This document shows, piece after piece, positions 13,166-25,655 of a DNA stretch of 64,000 bases (positions are counted from its first letter, which is position 1; each line of letters begins with the position of its first letter). The stretch covers positions 12,379,132 to 12,443,131 of the forward strand of contig NC_060885.1 of the NCBI RefSeq assembly GCF_014805685.1. The letters are read 5' to 3'. The notes under the pieces were generated by a model. It searched no databases, had not been told where the DNA came from, and saw only the letters and a list, made by a program, of their open reading frames with translations. The translations under genes and the position numbers were made by a program. Origin of the DNA: Silurus meridionalis. Its lineage: Eukaryota > Chordata > Actinopteri > Siluriformes > Siluridae.

Positions 13166-13970
13166 TCACATGGGATGAACATCTTAAAGCACTTTCAATG
13201 TGCTTTATTTCAAAGTGTTGTGTGTTGTTACATGCTTTTCTTGCAGAAAATGAAGAAAAGTGTCAAGTCCAGTTTTACTGTCCCTTCAAACAATTCTTTC
13301 TTTTCTAGAAGTTTATGATATTTAACATATTTTCTTGCTATCAGTAAAAAAAACTAACACGTCTTACTAATATGTGCCAATTTATAGACTCAGTGCTAAG
13401 ACAGTAACCATACTTAAAGCTTTTCATGTGTTTTCGTTTTTGCTGCTTGTTTGTTTGGCCAATTATTTCGGGTGTGAATAAAAGTACATTACACTGAGAG
13501 AACAGCATTCCAAGTGTAAAGCGACTCTTTGATTAATGAGTAAAAGAGCCCATCTGTTCCAGTTTTAAAAAATTCATTTATTTACCCTTTCTTTGTGTGA
13601 GTGAAATGAAAAAAGTGTTGTGTAGTTGGCAAAGACTGGATTTGAGCTTTCCCTCTGAATAACAAAAGATCATTTCTCTTATGCCTTATATAAATGGCTG
13701 AAGGCTTCAAACTAATGGGTTTCTAAAGAGTTAGATCCAGGGGTTCCACTCCCACTTGAGAAACTTGGAACAGAAAAAAGAACAAATCAACACTTTAGCC
13801 TCCTAAGACACAAAAAAAATCTCAGTCTCTCCAGTACTATGAGAATTTTCACTTCTCTTCTCAGGAATTTGGCAGAGTTCCTCAGCAGATTTTTTCTCTG
13901 CAAAACTGTTTAACTACTGTGGCAAATTTCAGGCTTCTCACATTTTATGGTTTATCTCCCACAGACAGAA
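13166..13970. other. intronic non-coding stretch
   Basis: Nothing recognised. Confidence 0.4.
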
Positions 13971-14061
13971 TTCATCTATCTATCCACTCATCCACTTATC
14001 CACTTATCCAATAATCCATCCATCCATCCATCCATCCATCCATCCATCCATCCATCCATCC

Positions 14062-14144
<83 letters not shown>

Positions 14145-14200
14145 CATCCATCCATCCATCCTTCCATCCATCCATCCATCCATCTATCCATCTATCTATA
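13971..14200. repeat. compound tetranucleotide array (TCCA)n(TCTA)n(TCCA)n
   Basis: A block of TCCA units from about 14012 is followed by about 20 TCTA units from 14063, then TCCA again to about 14190, with variant units at the edges. The array is symmetric in composition. It encodes a spurious His-Pro-Ser-Ile/Tyr-Leu-Ser-Ile repeat on the + strand. Confidence 0.95.
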
Positions 14201-16738
14201 ATGGATGGCATATGTAATATGATTAAAATATCATGGTGTCTTAATATAACATTATCTCTTTAAAAAGTTTCACTAGTGTGATTATGGGTAGTGATCTCTC
14301 AAGCACAGGGATTTGCCCTTCCTATTGTTAGTGAGTAGCTCTTTGTATCTATGTGTTTTTCAATTCTGCATTCTTCTACTTCTGAGTATGAAATTCTAAA
14401 AAAAACCTAACCCTAACTTTATCCAACAGTAATTTCTTACACCTGGATTGAACCTGCAGGGAAAGTGAGAGATAATAGACTGCAAAAGAAAAACATTCTC
14501 AACCCCTTGTAACCTCTTTTGATTTTAAATTAAAAGGAAGCTACTTTACAGGCATGATTTTGTCTAAATGTTCTATCTATCTTTCTATCTATTTCAGAGT
14601 ATACTGAATTACAGGCACGTATGCACTCCGAATGTGTAAATGGCATTGCCAATATTTAATAGAATGATGGACAGATTGTTGAATGGTTGATGAATGCATG
14701 ATGGACAGATTGATAGATGGATATTTCTGGACAAAGCCCAGGGAATAGACAAGGACCATAGCTGAATACATACTCACTTAATGATGCAAGTTAATTGACT
14801 GATTAGGGAATTTGATGACAGTGGGTGAAACATATCTGTCAAACACTTCCCTAGAACAACTTTCAATTGTTGATTTCTGAAAACTCTTGAGAAGAAACAT
14901 GGTAGAACAGAAGGAGAGTTGAATAAGGTGTTTTGCAGGATCAAAATATTTCTAAATCTGGACAATTTTTTTGGGAACTTGGATGAAGGAGGAAAAACAG
15001 ATCTGAGGAAAGAGATTGTAAATGTGACAGTGGAGTGTCTTTGTCTTTGGAGTTTGCATTGAAAACCTCAGTCCTAAATAGCATGGAAGGATAGCAAGTG
15101 TGGGAAAGCATACGGAAAGGGTATGAACGAATACAAATGGAGCAGAAATGTCAGAGAAAAACAGCAAACAAAAGTGGGGAAAATTTAGCAGCAGCTACAT
15201 AGGGAGCAAGCAGGGTGAAAAGGAATGATGGAGAGAAAGACTTGTCAGCAACTAGCTCCTCTGAGAAGAGAGTAGTATACGAGGGGATAATGAGTGGGAG
15301 GCGTTTGATAAAATGCAGTCAGTGGCAGAAGCTGCACTGGTAATGCTGTTGCCTACTGCCCCCCTCTCTCTGTCATCTCAGAGTTTAAAAATCTCAGAGT
15401 TTAAAAATAACCCAGCACCCACCCACCTCTCTTTCCTTGTACTTTATGACTCTCTCTCTCTTACACTCTCTCACTCACTCTCTTGCCTCCTCTACCTGTA
15501 GTCCCTGCTGGTAATTAGCCCTGTTAACTTTACTTGGCAGAAACTATTCTTTTATACATGAAGTTTGCCTCCGCAGGTCTCCCAGGGGCAGACGAGTCTG
15601 GTAGGGAGCCGCTGATTAAGTGGAGGTAGTGGAGGTCGTCATACGTCGTGTAACCTTGTCATAGCTTATCTGGGCCCCTGTGGTGCTCACAGCATCGCTC
15701 AGGCTCAGTATCACATGCGAGGCTCTCAATCTTTTAGCCAGAGAGGAAGTAAAAATATATCCAAAGAGAAAAAAGAACACCTGACCTTGTAAAGATGGGT
15801 TTCATCGTCTTTCTTTTTTTTTTTTCTCTCGGCAGCTGGATATAAAAGCATAACTGTGGGCCAGTGGAAAGGGCAGCAAGTCACTAACACAGAGACAAAT
15901 GAGAGGAAGTTCTGGCCTAGAATCAGGATACACGGTGAACCTTTGTGCCACTTGCTTTTGTGCTGCTCAGAATTTCTGTTAGTTATTTTGATTGTGAGGT
16001 GAGGTAGTTAAGGTTCAGAATAGTTTGTTTAAAATGAAAGTGTTGCAGTGAGGTTGACCTCCTAAACTCTATAAAGTCAGTGAACTATGTTGTTGTATGT
16101 GTATGGGTGTAGGGAAGGTTTGGCTGGCCAGTTGTAGCTGGCTACACTGGCTACACTGGCTTGGTTATACCCATTGCCCCTATTTTCTAATCAGAGACAT
16201 TTCAGTCTTTGTGTGTTTATATTACATTTTTTTGCAGATATCATTTTTTTTGTTTTTGTTTTTTTGGGGGGGGGAAGTCCTTTGTTTATTATTGTTTATT
16301 ATTAGCTTGTCACTGTTGTTAGAAGGTCATATTTCAACGTTTCTAACAGGGTATGTCACATGACATTCGCAACTCCAGTAATTAACTCAAACTACACCCA
16401 CAGGAAATAACCAACACACAAGACCCATTCTCATGGACCATTAATTCTATTTAAATTAAAAGGAACTACTTGGAATCTCAGTCTCAGTGTTCTGGGGGCT
16501 GGTTCTGGATCCATCACAATGTTGATTTGGAGAAAACAGTTAATGAAGATTTGCTTATGTCTATATCTTATTGTAAAAAAGATTACAATTTATAGTTACA
16601 TTAAAACATGACAGATGCAATGTTAGTCCAGTGCATGATTCATCTTTTTCTTTAAAAATAATAATAGAAATAATAATAATAATTATAATATGAAATAAGA
16701 ACCTCTCATTTTTTTAGAATGACAACTTGGCTCACTTA
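14201..16738. other. intronic non-coding stretch
   Basis: No exon recognised. Around 15560-15740 the sequence is noticeably richer in GC than its surroundings and free of simple repeats. A short tandem 'ctggctacactggctacact' is at about 16137-16160, and a G run at 16266-16274. Confidence 0.4.
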
Positions 16739-16895
16739 TACAGTGGCCAAGAAGTGCAAAACACATTAACAAATCAGAAAACAAATTAACAAATTAGAAA
16801 TCACTAACAAATCCGAAAACAAAATAACAAATGCAAAAACAAAATAAAAAAATCTGAAAACACAACGACAATTCAAACAAACTTTCTACTTGTAT
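16739..16895 (+). mobile_element. small MITE rich in 'aacaaatc.gaaaac' motifs, copy 1
   Basis: Starts TACAGTGGCCAAGAAG after an AT-rich flank. It is made of diverged tandem 'aacaaatccgaaaacaaa' units and ends near 'aaactttctacttgtata'. The reverse complement of 26861-26990 has the same order of blocks (TACGGTGGCCGAGAAG, then aacaaatcc.aaaac units, then 'gaaaacacagcgaca'). No coding capacity. The right end is approximate. Confidence 0.65.
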
Positions 16896-19299
16896 ATGGA
16901 CTTAAACAGCTTAATAAGAACCAGAACAAACATCCATAACTATCTTTGTATTTGCAGTGGCCTCAGAGGAAATCACTATATAGTGTATAAGTGGGTGTGA
17001 TAAGAAATGTCACATAAGAGAAGTGTGATTGCATATATGTGCTGGAGAGAGAACCACACGTTTTATTTTTAGTTAGATAGATTAGTTGGATGGAGTGCAG
17101 TTAGATTTTATCATGATTTTGGTATAAACTTGTTAAACTATAAACATTAAAATGTTTATTCGGCCATGACATCTGGTGGAATGAAGATTTGCTTCACTGC
17201 TGCTGAGCAAGCCTGTGGCCTACTTTGTTGATCATGTTCAAAAATTGACATGTTAAGAATCATACTGATGCTGCAAGAGGTGGTGTAAGAGCATATGTAC
17301 ACACGTGTGCTGAGAAGATTCCAGGCTAGTTAATATACTATAAATCTAAATATGAGATGTGTGTGTACTTACAATGCACTGTATAATATAGTAAACTGGG
17401 AAATTGTGTAATGAATAACAGTGACTATGTACAATGTATTTACATTACACTTAACATGTAACCCTGTCTTTTATAGGTGTAACAAAGCTATGTTTAAAAC
17501 ATTTCAGGCAAAATCTAAGGTTGTATATGTTTATACCTGTTTATGGTACCTGTGTATTAGAAAACTGGTTCTCTTCTAGCAAAAGACAATAATCTGCTAT
17601 ATTATAACCACAATGTGAAAAGAGCATATCCCTCTCCTACCTGACTTACCCCTTTTCACATGCTGGGGGGGAAAATGTTTGCAATTACCAGCTCTGTTGG
17701 ATATGATATAAAATTAATTACCTTCACAAAATAAATGCCCTACAGTCCTTTAAGATAAAAATGTTACTGTGCCTGTTAAATAAGGTCTTTGAGGGTTTTG
17801 CTATTTATATACGTTTATATATTATATTAAACCCTCACGCATCCATTGTTTTTTATACAAGATCCCAACTCTTGTGTTCTTGGTAATCTTGACCACCAGA
17901 ATCAATAGTTCCCTGCACAGCTTTAAAATCAAAGGTGAGAACGGTCCAAACATGTACTGCTAACCCAGTCTATTCTTACTCTAAAGACTGAAATCTTTTG
18001 CTCTGACTAACTGCAGTCAAGATATCGTGTCAGTTTGGCTGAAATCCTTTGGGCCTATTGGTCAGAATTGGGCAGCTGCTTGTGGTTCACTTAAAAGAGA
18101 GAGTGAAATATAGAATCAAAAGCTGGAAATTGACCTTTCTAATAGCGTTTCTAAAATGTGGCAACACCCTAGTGATTTTGGCTGCACTGTTACATGTCAC
18201 CCGTTCAGAGATTAACAGGGACCAAATTTTCTCACGTGTGTGATTCACAATTCTGGTCAGGGCTGTACCAGTCCATGGAAAGCAATGTGAGGAATCAATC
18301 ACTGTTCAAAGCACAGAGGGTTTCCTAAAGTTCATTGAGAATCAAGCAAAGATGGTGACAACAATAGGGATTTAGAATGATGTGGAGACACTTTGAAGTC
18401 ATTACAAGAAGAAAAACGATACCATACATGAAGTCTCTAAAGACACTGGCAAGATCAATCCTAATCTGTTTGAACCTAAGCAAGACATTATAATGAAAAC
18501 AAGAAAGACAAGACAATAATGATCAGAATAAAATTAGCAAGCAGAAAAATGCACATGTACATTCATGGTCAGGCTGTAGAGTTTGACGGAGCCAAACATA
18601 ACATGTAAAACAACCCAGAATTTGGATCAACCTCACAAAGCTTTCCTATTTCACAAGCCAGTCTTTTAGTCTAGCTAGACAGTCTGGTACACTTTTACAA
18701 GTAAATGTGTCCAAGAGCAAACTACTTTGACAGAAAGACGCAATATCACTAATATTTAAGCCTGAGAGTAAATTGTTTACTCAAAAGCTTAGTTTTCCAT
18801 TTAAAACTAGTGTACAGTGATGAATACCAATAAGAACCAAGAGATCAGATTGTGAAAACCTGCTTTTCAGTTAGTTTCATTAGACTTTCTGTTGACTCAT
18901 CGAATGTTTATTCAGCCTATACCCTATTTCAGTTACCTGATTCTACATTTTAGTAGCCACAAACAAAATCAGTCCAGGGACACACAATCCTGACTATTTC
19001 ACAGCTTTCCATTAACAAGAGCTCTAGGGAATGGTAAGATTAATCGTATTATGCTTTCTCCTCTGTCAGAGTGAAACTATCCAATTATGGTTATCTATGA
19101 GCTCATGTATGTGGAAGAGGGTAGATAGAATCTTCCTCTAAGTGTTTATTTTCCTGGGATGTTTAAAAACACCAAATAGAGGAAGCAAATGCTAGTAGTC
19201 CCTACTTTGTAGTTCTTGTTAGACACTACTACAACAATCTTTTATAATAATATAAATAATAATAATAATAATTCAGCCAGACACTATTGAATTAAAATT
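16896..19299. other. intronic non-coding stretch
   Basis: No recognised repeat family, exon or RNA. Frames at 18049-18302 on both strands overlap and lack recognisable motifs. Confidence 0.4.
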
Positions 19300-21060
19300 A
19301 AGTTACCATGTTTAAGTTTAAGTTCAAATATATTTCTATAAGGCTTATCACAATGGACATTGTCTCAAAGCAACTTTACAGAACATTAGAATTATATAAC
19401 AATTTTATTTTTATATAAGTGAATTATGTGTGTTTATCCCTGATGAGCAGCCTGGGGCAACTCTGGCAAGAATAAACTCTTTTAGACGATATGAGGAAGA
19501 AACCTTGAGAGGAACCAGAATCAAAAGGGGAACCCATCCTCATTCGGGTGATATCAAGCATGTGATTATACTGTAAATCTTAAAACAATACAAAACACTG
19601 GAGAGAGAGAGAGAGAGAACTAACATAAGCACCAGAGTGTGTGATTATGAAAAATGTCCTTTCTACAGTCTTATATAGTCAGTTGATGTTGTGGAAGCAA
19701 GAGAAATTGAGCAACTTATAAAACATCTGAACATCTGAGATCATCATAGATCCAACACCAACTCCTCCATGCCAGAGCCTTTAAATGTTTAAAGAAGTCC
19801 AATGTCAAAAATCTACATGAAGTGGGATCCAAATTGCGTTGGTACGTTTTTAGATGGTTCAGGATGTTTGTGGGGTCAGCACCTTTGCTTTGAAGGGCCA
19901 TATTCATGAAGTGGGACACAGCTGGAGCTGGTGCAACCTCAGGATAGCTCGGGATGGGTAGAGAAAGAGAAGCAGTGGAGAGGAATTAGCGTAGCTGCTG
20001 TTCATAATATTACAAGCATCAGTTGATAATGTGTTTGATCAGATGTACTAGAGCACTGGATTATGATTTATGATATGTGATAATGCGTTGTGTGTTATGT
20101 GTAAAGTGTCTGTGATCTGTGCAGAAAGACAGTGTGTCTGAGTCCTGAATACTGTCAGAAAGGCAATTCCAAAGTTTAGGAGCTAAATGTGAAAATGCTC
20201 TACCAACTTTAGTGGATTTTGCTATTCTAGGAACTACTAGAAGCCCAGAGTTTTGAGATCTCAAAGAGCATGACGGATTGTAGAACGTTAGAAGACTGGA
20301 TAGATACATGGGAGCCAAACCATTTAGGGCTTTGTAAGTAAATAGTTTGTACTCGATTCAAAACTTGAGGTAGTCAGTGTAGGTGATAAGATTGGAGTTA
20401 TATGATCATAATTTCTCAACCTTGTGAGAACATTGGCTGGTGAATTCTAGACTAACTGTAGCTTGTTTATTAATGATGCAGGACAACCACCTAGAAATGT
20501 ATTACAATAGACTTCTCTGCATCAGATATAGACAGCATTTCTTAGCTTAGCAATATTTCTAATGTGGAAGAAGGCTGTTTTTGTAATATGGATGATATGA
20601 TTTGCATAGACAAGTTGCTGTCTAATATAATTCACAGGTCTTTTACTGTTGAAATAGTAGTTACAGTTCATCCTTCTAATTGTAAGTTAAATTGCTGCAG
20701 CTTGTGTGTACTGGTTCTTGGCCCGAAGAGAAATATCTCTGTCTCTGTTATGCGTCATCCAATCTTTTAATTATTCGACACACTCAGTTAACCTGATCAA
20801 TTGAGATGTTTCGTCTGGTTTTGATGAGATATATAGCTAAGTATCATCGGTGGAAGCCATGCCTTCTAATAATATTTCCTAAGGGAAGCATGTACATTGT
20901 AAATAACAGGGGTCCTAGAACTGAGCCTTGCATTAGCCTGGATAGTTCTCCATGTAAATCTATAAAATGGTAACAATCAGACAGGTAGGATTTAAACCAA
21001 CCTAATGCCTGAAAATCCTGAATAGTGATGTAGGCAGTGAATAGGCAGTTAACTGGATCC
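19300..21060 (-). mobile_element. L2/Rex-like LINE, 3' half, degraded
   Basis: On the minus strand, 20844-21050 encodes LGWFKSYLSD, DLHGELSR and QGSVLGPLLFTMYMLPLGNI, the RT block before the catalytic YADD of fish CR1/L2/Rex-type LINEs. Further down the minus strand, 20061-20318 encodes MAPMYLSSLLTFYNPSCSLR, SGLLVVPRIAKSTKVG and RAFSHLAPKLWNCLSDSIQD, the standard C-terminal motif of these LINEs. The region 19310-19560 ('ggacattgtctcaaagcaac', 'gaaaccttgagaggaaccag') is a common teleost repeat that fits the 3' untranslated part. Stops and shifts between the blocks make it inactive. Clade assignment within CR1/L2/Rex is uncertain. Confidence 0.75.
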
Positions 21061-21790
21061 AATAAGTGCTGATCACACCATACACTGAACAGGCGCCATC
21101 TAGCGGCATACAACCTTCTTGTGTAGGGAGCTCTGGATTGGAAAATGGTCTCTACAGATTCCACAACTCTGAATTATTGCACCCACTGCCTGAGATAGAA
21201 GATCTTTTCTGAGTCGATTTTCCCAGGGAGGGTGTTTGAGAAGGGCTACCAGGTCCTCAAACCATGGTCTGCCCAGCCACCGCGGGGCCACCAGGAGGAG
21301 ACGGACTCCATCTGGATAAATTTTCTCCAGAACTCCTGGAAGCAGCATGATGGGGGCAAGGTGTACAGGCGTCCAGCCCTAGAGGGGCTGGAGATGTATG
21401 GGAGAAGCAGAGCGGACAGTGCAACATTTCTTGAGTCACGAACAGGTCTACTTGAGCCCTGCCCAATCGAACCAGGGCAGATGAATCCCGAACTAAATCA
21501 TATAGCCTTTGTCTACAGTATGCAGGACCCACCAAGACACGTCTGGCAAAGCTTCCCAGGCTGCCAGGTAGTCTCTTAAGGGTATCAGCCTCTTGAGACT
21601 CGAGTTCTCCAGGCCCGCTATATTTTAGGTGGAAATCGAGGAGGATGCTTGCTGGAGTTGGCTGTGCATTGAAGCACTGGTTGTGGCATGGTTGGACCAG
21701 GTCCATGGTGGTGCCGGCACGATGCAACACTCGGGGAGAGATAGCTAGCCAGCGTCTCTTTAACCCGGGGCATAGACCCTAACCATGCAA
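21061..21790 (-). mobile_element. DIRS-type tyrosine-recombinase retrotransposon fragment
   Basis: Several minus-strand frames carry DIRS-like signatures in the right order: AQVDLFVTQEMLHCPL and APLGLDA (RNase H to linker region), LLPGVLEKIYPDGVRLLLVA with PRWLGRPWFEDLVALL, then PWENRLRKDLLSQAVGAI, and finally VETIFQSRAPYTRRLYAARW with LFSVWCDQHLLDPVNC, the N-terminal part of the recombinase domain. DIRS elements integrate through a tyrosine recombinase instead of a DDE integrase (family knowledge). Frames are broken. The element stops abruptly at about 21060, where LINE sequence starts. GC content is well above the surrounding intron. Confidence 0.75.
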
Positions 21791-22631
21791 GGATAGTTGT
21801 TAGCCGTTTTGTCAAGGTCATGCAACTAAAAACATTTATACAGTAGATCATAAGTCTAGCATCTCATCCTGGATGTAAACAACGACTTGATTATAAATGC
21901 ATGCTTTTTTCTTTCTCCTCCAATTCTGTATTCTCACCATTTTTTATGTATTAACTATACAAGCCTGTATCTTACTCAGTTTAAATCTACCTCTCTCCTG
22001 CCACATCCACTATAGCACTGCTACACCTATGAGCCTTAGAGCAAAAATAACTGGCTGAAACGGACTAAAAATTTGATCTACACCCAACTGCCTTGTTCAT
22101 CACTAAGATTTGTGGACACATAAAAAAAGTCCCAAACCAGTGTTAGATCTCCTGGAATCGATTCCAGGTTTCAAATGAAGCCGGTAATGAACTTCTTGTA
22201 AATCTAACACCAAAGACGTGTGAGAAGTGGGATTTACTGACTGTCTGCTTTGTGCAAAGTGGTTAATTAGATTAGATTGGCTTATCTCAGTTTTTAGAAA
22301 GTTTTACCAAACCCAAAAAATCCTTGAAGAAGTCAGGAAGCCTTGGGCTAGTTAAAACAAATCAACCTTTTGTGTCAAATTACCTTAATATCTTAGAACT
22401 ATGGAGCTTTATTTGGTTGATCGTCATTGGGATTCAGAGCTGGTGGTGAGTTGATGGGAAAGCAGCCAGTTTTAGCTTTAGCTGATTAGAGTTTTGGCTT
22501 CTTTCATGGCTTTGTGTTGATGAGAAGTGAAATGCTCCATATAATTACATACGGAATCAGCTCCTCACCTCAGAGCAGCAATTTCATCTTCACTTCTGCT
22601 GAGGTTCAGTTGTGCCCAGAGGGCTCATTAC

Positions 22632-22633
<2 letters not shown>
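21791..22633. other. intronic non-coding stretch
   Basis: Nothing recognised. A 10-bp inverted pair 'cctggaatcgattccagg' (22151-22168) forms a perfect palindrome. Confidence 0.4.

Positions 22634-22689
<56 letters not shown>
22634..22689. repeat. (GT)n microsatellite
   Basis: About 28 GT units preceded by 'acgc'. First of three GT arrays within 560 bp. Confidence 0.96.
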
Positions 22690-22691
<2 letters not shown>

Positions 22692-22976
22692 GTCAGTGTG
22701 TGTACAGGGATGAAAGACGGAAAGGTCAGAAGGGCACTGAAGTAGAAAAGGAGGGCAGAAATGAATGGAGACTTTCATCCCCACCCTAGTTGTAAATGTC
22801 CGCTTCTCCGCAGTCTCAATCACCTCCTACTTCATAGGCTGAGTGTGTGGTCACTTTATCTTACACTGCAAGATGGAGAGGACCTTTTAGATGAAGGAAG
22901 AGTGATATGCTGGGTCTGACACATTGAGCCAGAAATTACATTGTCACTTTTAACCAGAAGAGACACTGAATGTGTG

Positions 22977-22978
<2 letters not shown>

Positions 22979-23041
<63 letters not shown>
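22979..23041. repeat. compound (GT)n(GA)n microsatellite
   Basis: About 15 GT units change directly to about 16 GA units at 23009. Confidence 0.96.
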
Positions 23042-23044
<3 letters not shown>

Positions 23045-23141
23045 TAGACATTTGTGACATTATAATATTATGTGGTATACTGTATATCTAAGAGAGAAAG
23101 AGGAAGAGAGAGACAGAGAGGGTATCTGAGGTTTGACCAGT

Positions 23142-23144
<3 letters not shown>

Positions 23145-23198
<54 letters not shown>
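23145..23198. repeat. (GT)n microsatellite
   Basis: About 27 perfect GT units. Confidence 0.96.
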
Positions 23199-23201
<3 letters not shown>

Positions 23202-23460
23202 AGAGTGATATCAAAAACGCTGTTGCTCCTCTAGCAATGATTGCTCTTTAGTAAGATTGCTGAAGATTTATAGGCTGCAAGAGGGTTATAGTAACTCAAC
23301 AATTATTGCAGGCATTGGAATTAAACTGACAATTTGTAATCTTAATCGCCTTAGTGCTGTTCCCATCAGGAACTGAATAATCAGACCGGGCGCAGGCCCA
23401 GAGGAAATCAATTTACAGCTTCCATCCTCAGCCAGCCCTGACCACCACTCTTTCACTTTG
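23199..23460. other. repeat-free block, possible conserved non-coding element
   Basis: Balanced composition, no simple repeats, and homeobox-like cores (for example 'ctgaataatcag', 'cttaatcgcc'). It lies 0.95 kb upstream of a dntt exon. The assignment is a guess from composition only. Confidence 0.25.
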
Positions 23461-24095
23461 CAACCCGCCCCCCATCTTCTGTCTCTTTATCGTTCATTCT
23501 CTCTTTCAGTATTTCTTCCCAGTATTACCCTTAAACCCAATTACTTTTTGTGTGTATTTGATTTTATCACTTTTTCTTTGTACATTTTATTTCTTCGTTT
23601 TTTTTTTTTTCCACTTCACCCCTCCCCTGAGTATTTGTTCTCGCTCTGTCTTACTCTGCATACCTATTCTGCTTCCTGCTTGCCTGCATGTGCTCTGTGG
23701 TAAAGTCTGGAATTGATTTCATTTCCTATGGAGTGGAACCATTTAGCACAGACTGAGAATGGCATCCCGCTGTTGTCAACACGTTAAGAGTTACAATTTA
23801 GCAGCAACAGTATACTGAAAAAAGTGCAATTTTGCAGTCTGTAATGAAATATTACTTTCATGTATTCACTGGTTGTGCTAGAATTCCAAGATGCATATGT
23901 AAGGTACTGTGGCTATTGAGCCATTAAATCCTAAAAATAAATTCTACCAATATCAGGACCCTGGACAATGCCCTTAACGCATATCTGTTCTTCAATTAGA
24001 TTGTAAATATAAGACTATAGAAAGACAATATTAGAAAGTTATTCCAAAAGTGTTCATGTGTAAAAAGGATAAACCTTAACCTGTGATGATTATTA

Positions 24096-24096
<1 letters not shown>
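23461..24096. other. intronic non-coding stretch with a SINE-like scar
   Basis: Pyrimidine-rich at 23460-23650. About 23905-24020 ('accctggacaatgcccttaa' and neighbours) faintly resembles the SINE-like unit at 25505 but is too decayed to define. Confidence 0.35.

Positions 24097-24146
<50 letters not shown>
24097..24146. repeat. (AAAT)n microsatellite
   Basis: About 12 AAAT units. It is followed at 24180-24260 by a degraded SINE/LINE-tail-like block containing 'ccaacagtggcatgttgg'. Confidence 0.95.
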
Positions 24147-24148
<2 letters not shown>

Positions 24149-24402
24149 CAGGCAGACAGTATTCAGTTACTATTTAGGATTCTAACTAGTTAGGGGCCCT
24201 GATCAACAGTCCAACAGTGGCATGTTGGTGGTGCTGAGATTTAATCTTACAACCCTCGGGTAAGCAACCTGTCTTTTAGTATTTGAGGTACTACTACTGA
24301 GCCAAGGCTACTGTGGATTGTTATAGATTACTAATAAAAATGATAGGGCTTTTTAAAAATACAAACATTGTCCAATGATAGTTATCTTGTCTCACTTTTC
24401 AG

Positions 24403-24648
24403 GGAATTCTCCTTTACTCAGACTTCCAAGAGTCAACCTTTGACCTAAGCAAGTTGCCAAGTTGCCGGTTTGAAGCCATGGATCATTTCCAGAAATGTTT
24501 TCTGATCGTGAAATTGAAGAATGAGCAGGTGGATGGCCAGCAGGCAGAGCAGACATGTGGGAGAGACTGGAAGGCAGTGAGGGTGGATCTGGTAGCACCT
24601 CCGGCTGAGCGATATGCTTTCGCCCTGCTGGGCTGGAGTGGATCCACG
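24403..24648 (+). CDS. dntt: dntt (TdT) internal exon: Loop1, third catalytic Asp, GWSGS
   Basis: This exon is 246 bp, exactly 82 codons, phase 0 at both ends (cttttcag|GGA ... ACG|gtaaga). It encodes GILLYSDFQESTFDLSK, LPSCRFEAMDHFQKCFLIVK, a variable stretch, then DWKAVRVDLVAPPAERYAFA and LLGWSGST. ESTF...DHFQKCF corresponds to Loop1 and its C-terminal anchor, the part that lets TdT work without a template. DHFQKCF rather than the DAFERSF form separates it from polymerase mu. The Asp in RVDLV is the third metal ligand (mouse Asp434). GWSGS matches mammalian GWTGS, which places the incoming nucleotide. Differences from mammals are Ser for Thr in this motif and Thr, at the exon end, where mammals have Arg. 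Both splice sites are canonical, with a good pyrimidine tract. Confidence 0.97.
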
Positions 24649-25500
24649 GTAAGAAGCAAACAGTCTAATGGGTGTGTACCATGCAACACCAAACCTCCAT
24701 ATCCTCCTTGCTCAAATAATGCTTGGAAATGTATTTTCTATATTCTTTGGTATTAGGATTGAGGTGATTATGGTTGCCATTGCCATCACATATTAAACTG
24801 AATGTCATTTGGCTAAAAACAATAATAATCCTTGTTCTTTCATTTATTTCTAAAGGTCTAATCCACAATGTTAAATGGATTGCCTGGAATTTTTTATATT
24901 TTAACATAAAACATTGTATTATACAAGATTTCTTTAATAGAAATGTGGTTTAAATTAGATTTCAGCTATTTTATGCAATCTTAATTCTTACTCTCGTGTT
25001 AAGATTTTGTAGCCAGGCTAATTACATTGTCAGAGTCAGCAATGGGTGATTATGCTGTCATTAGGCTAAATGCCAAAAAAAAAAAACAAGACAAGAAGGA
25101 GAAGGAGAAAGGTAGGGCAGCTAGCTAGACATAAAGTTAAAGCAAAGAAAAGCAAAAAACTGAAGCAGGCATTAAACAATTTGTGCACAAGCAGATTGTG
25201 CACAAAAAGTTTAAAATCCAATTTTAAATTTTCATTTCGGTGGCCAATGAAATTAGTATGATTGTGTATTTAAAAAAAAAAAAGGCAATTTATTTTAGAT
25301 ATTCTATCAGGCTTTCTGGCTTGGGACTGGAAGCTTATAGAATGTGATTTAAGTAAAAAAAAAAAAAAAAAAGGAAGGAAGAAAAGAGGGATAGGAAAAA
25401 GAAAGAACATTTGACAGAAAAAATACACAATTAAAGGAACAAACGAATGAATAAACGAAAAAGGAACAAACAACATGTAAGTGGTAAAGGTAGTGGTAGT
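24649..25500. other. intronic non-coding stretch
   Basis: AT-rich, with short A runs at 25075, 25271 and 25357. The Lys/Arg-rich frame at 25070 is a purine-run artefact. Confidence 0.45.
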
Positions 25501-25504
25501 TCAA

Positions 25505-25655
25505 GCATTATAATGTAGACTTCTGATCCCACTCTGCCAATCTGCCACTCTTGGGCCCTTGAACAAGGCCCTTAACATCCAACTGCTCACTTGTATAAAT
25601 TAGATAATCGTAAGCCTCTCTAGAAAAGGATATCTGGCAAATGTAAATGTAAAGA
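25505..25655 (+). repeat. teleost SINE/LINE-tail-like repeat
   Basis: The block order is 'tctgatcccactctgccaat', 'gccactcttgggcccttgaa', 'caaggcccttaacatcca', 'ctgctcacttgtataaatta', 'ctggcaaatgtaaatgtaaa'. This matches a very common fish repeat ending in a 'tctgccaaatg..gtaaatgta' tail. The 3' hexamer repeat suggests mobilisation by an L2-like LINE (inference). Confidence 0.65.

Noticed and set aside
13971..14200. CRISPR-like regular repetition
   Set aside because: It is a plain tetranucleotide microsatellite without unique spacers, and the genome is eukaryotic.
14402..14422. Telomere-like 'cctaaccctaac'
   Set aside because: Only about two units; too short to be an interstitial telomeric array.
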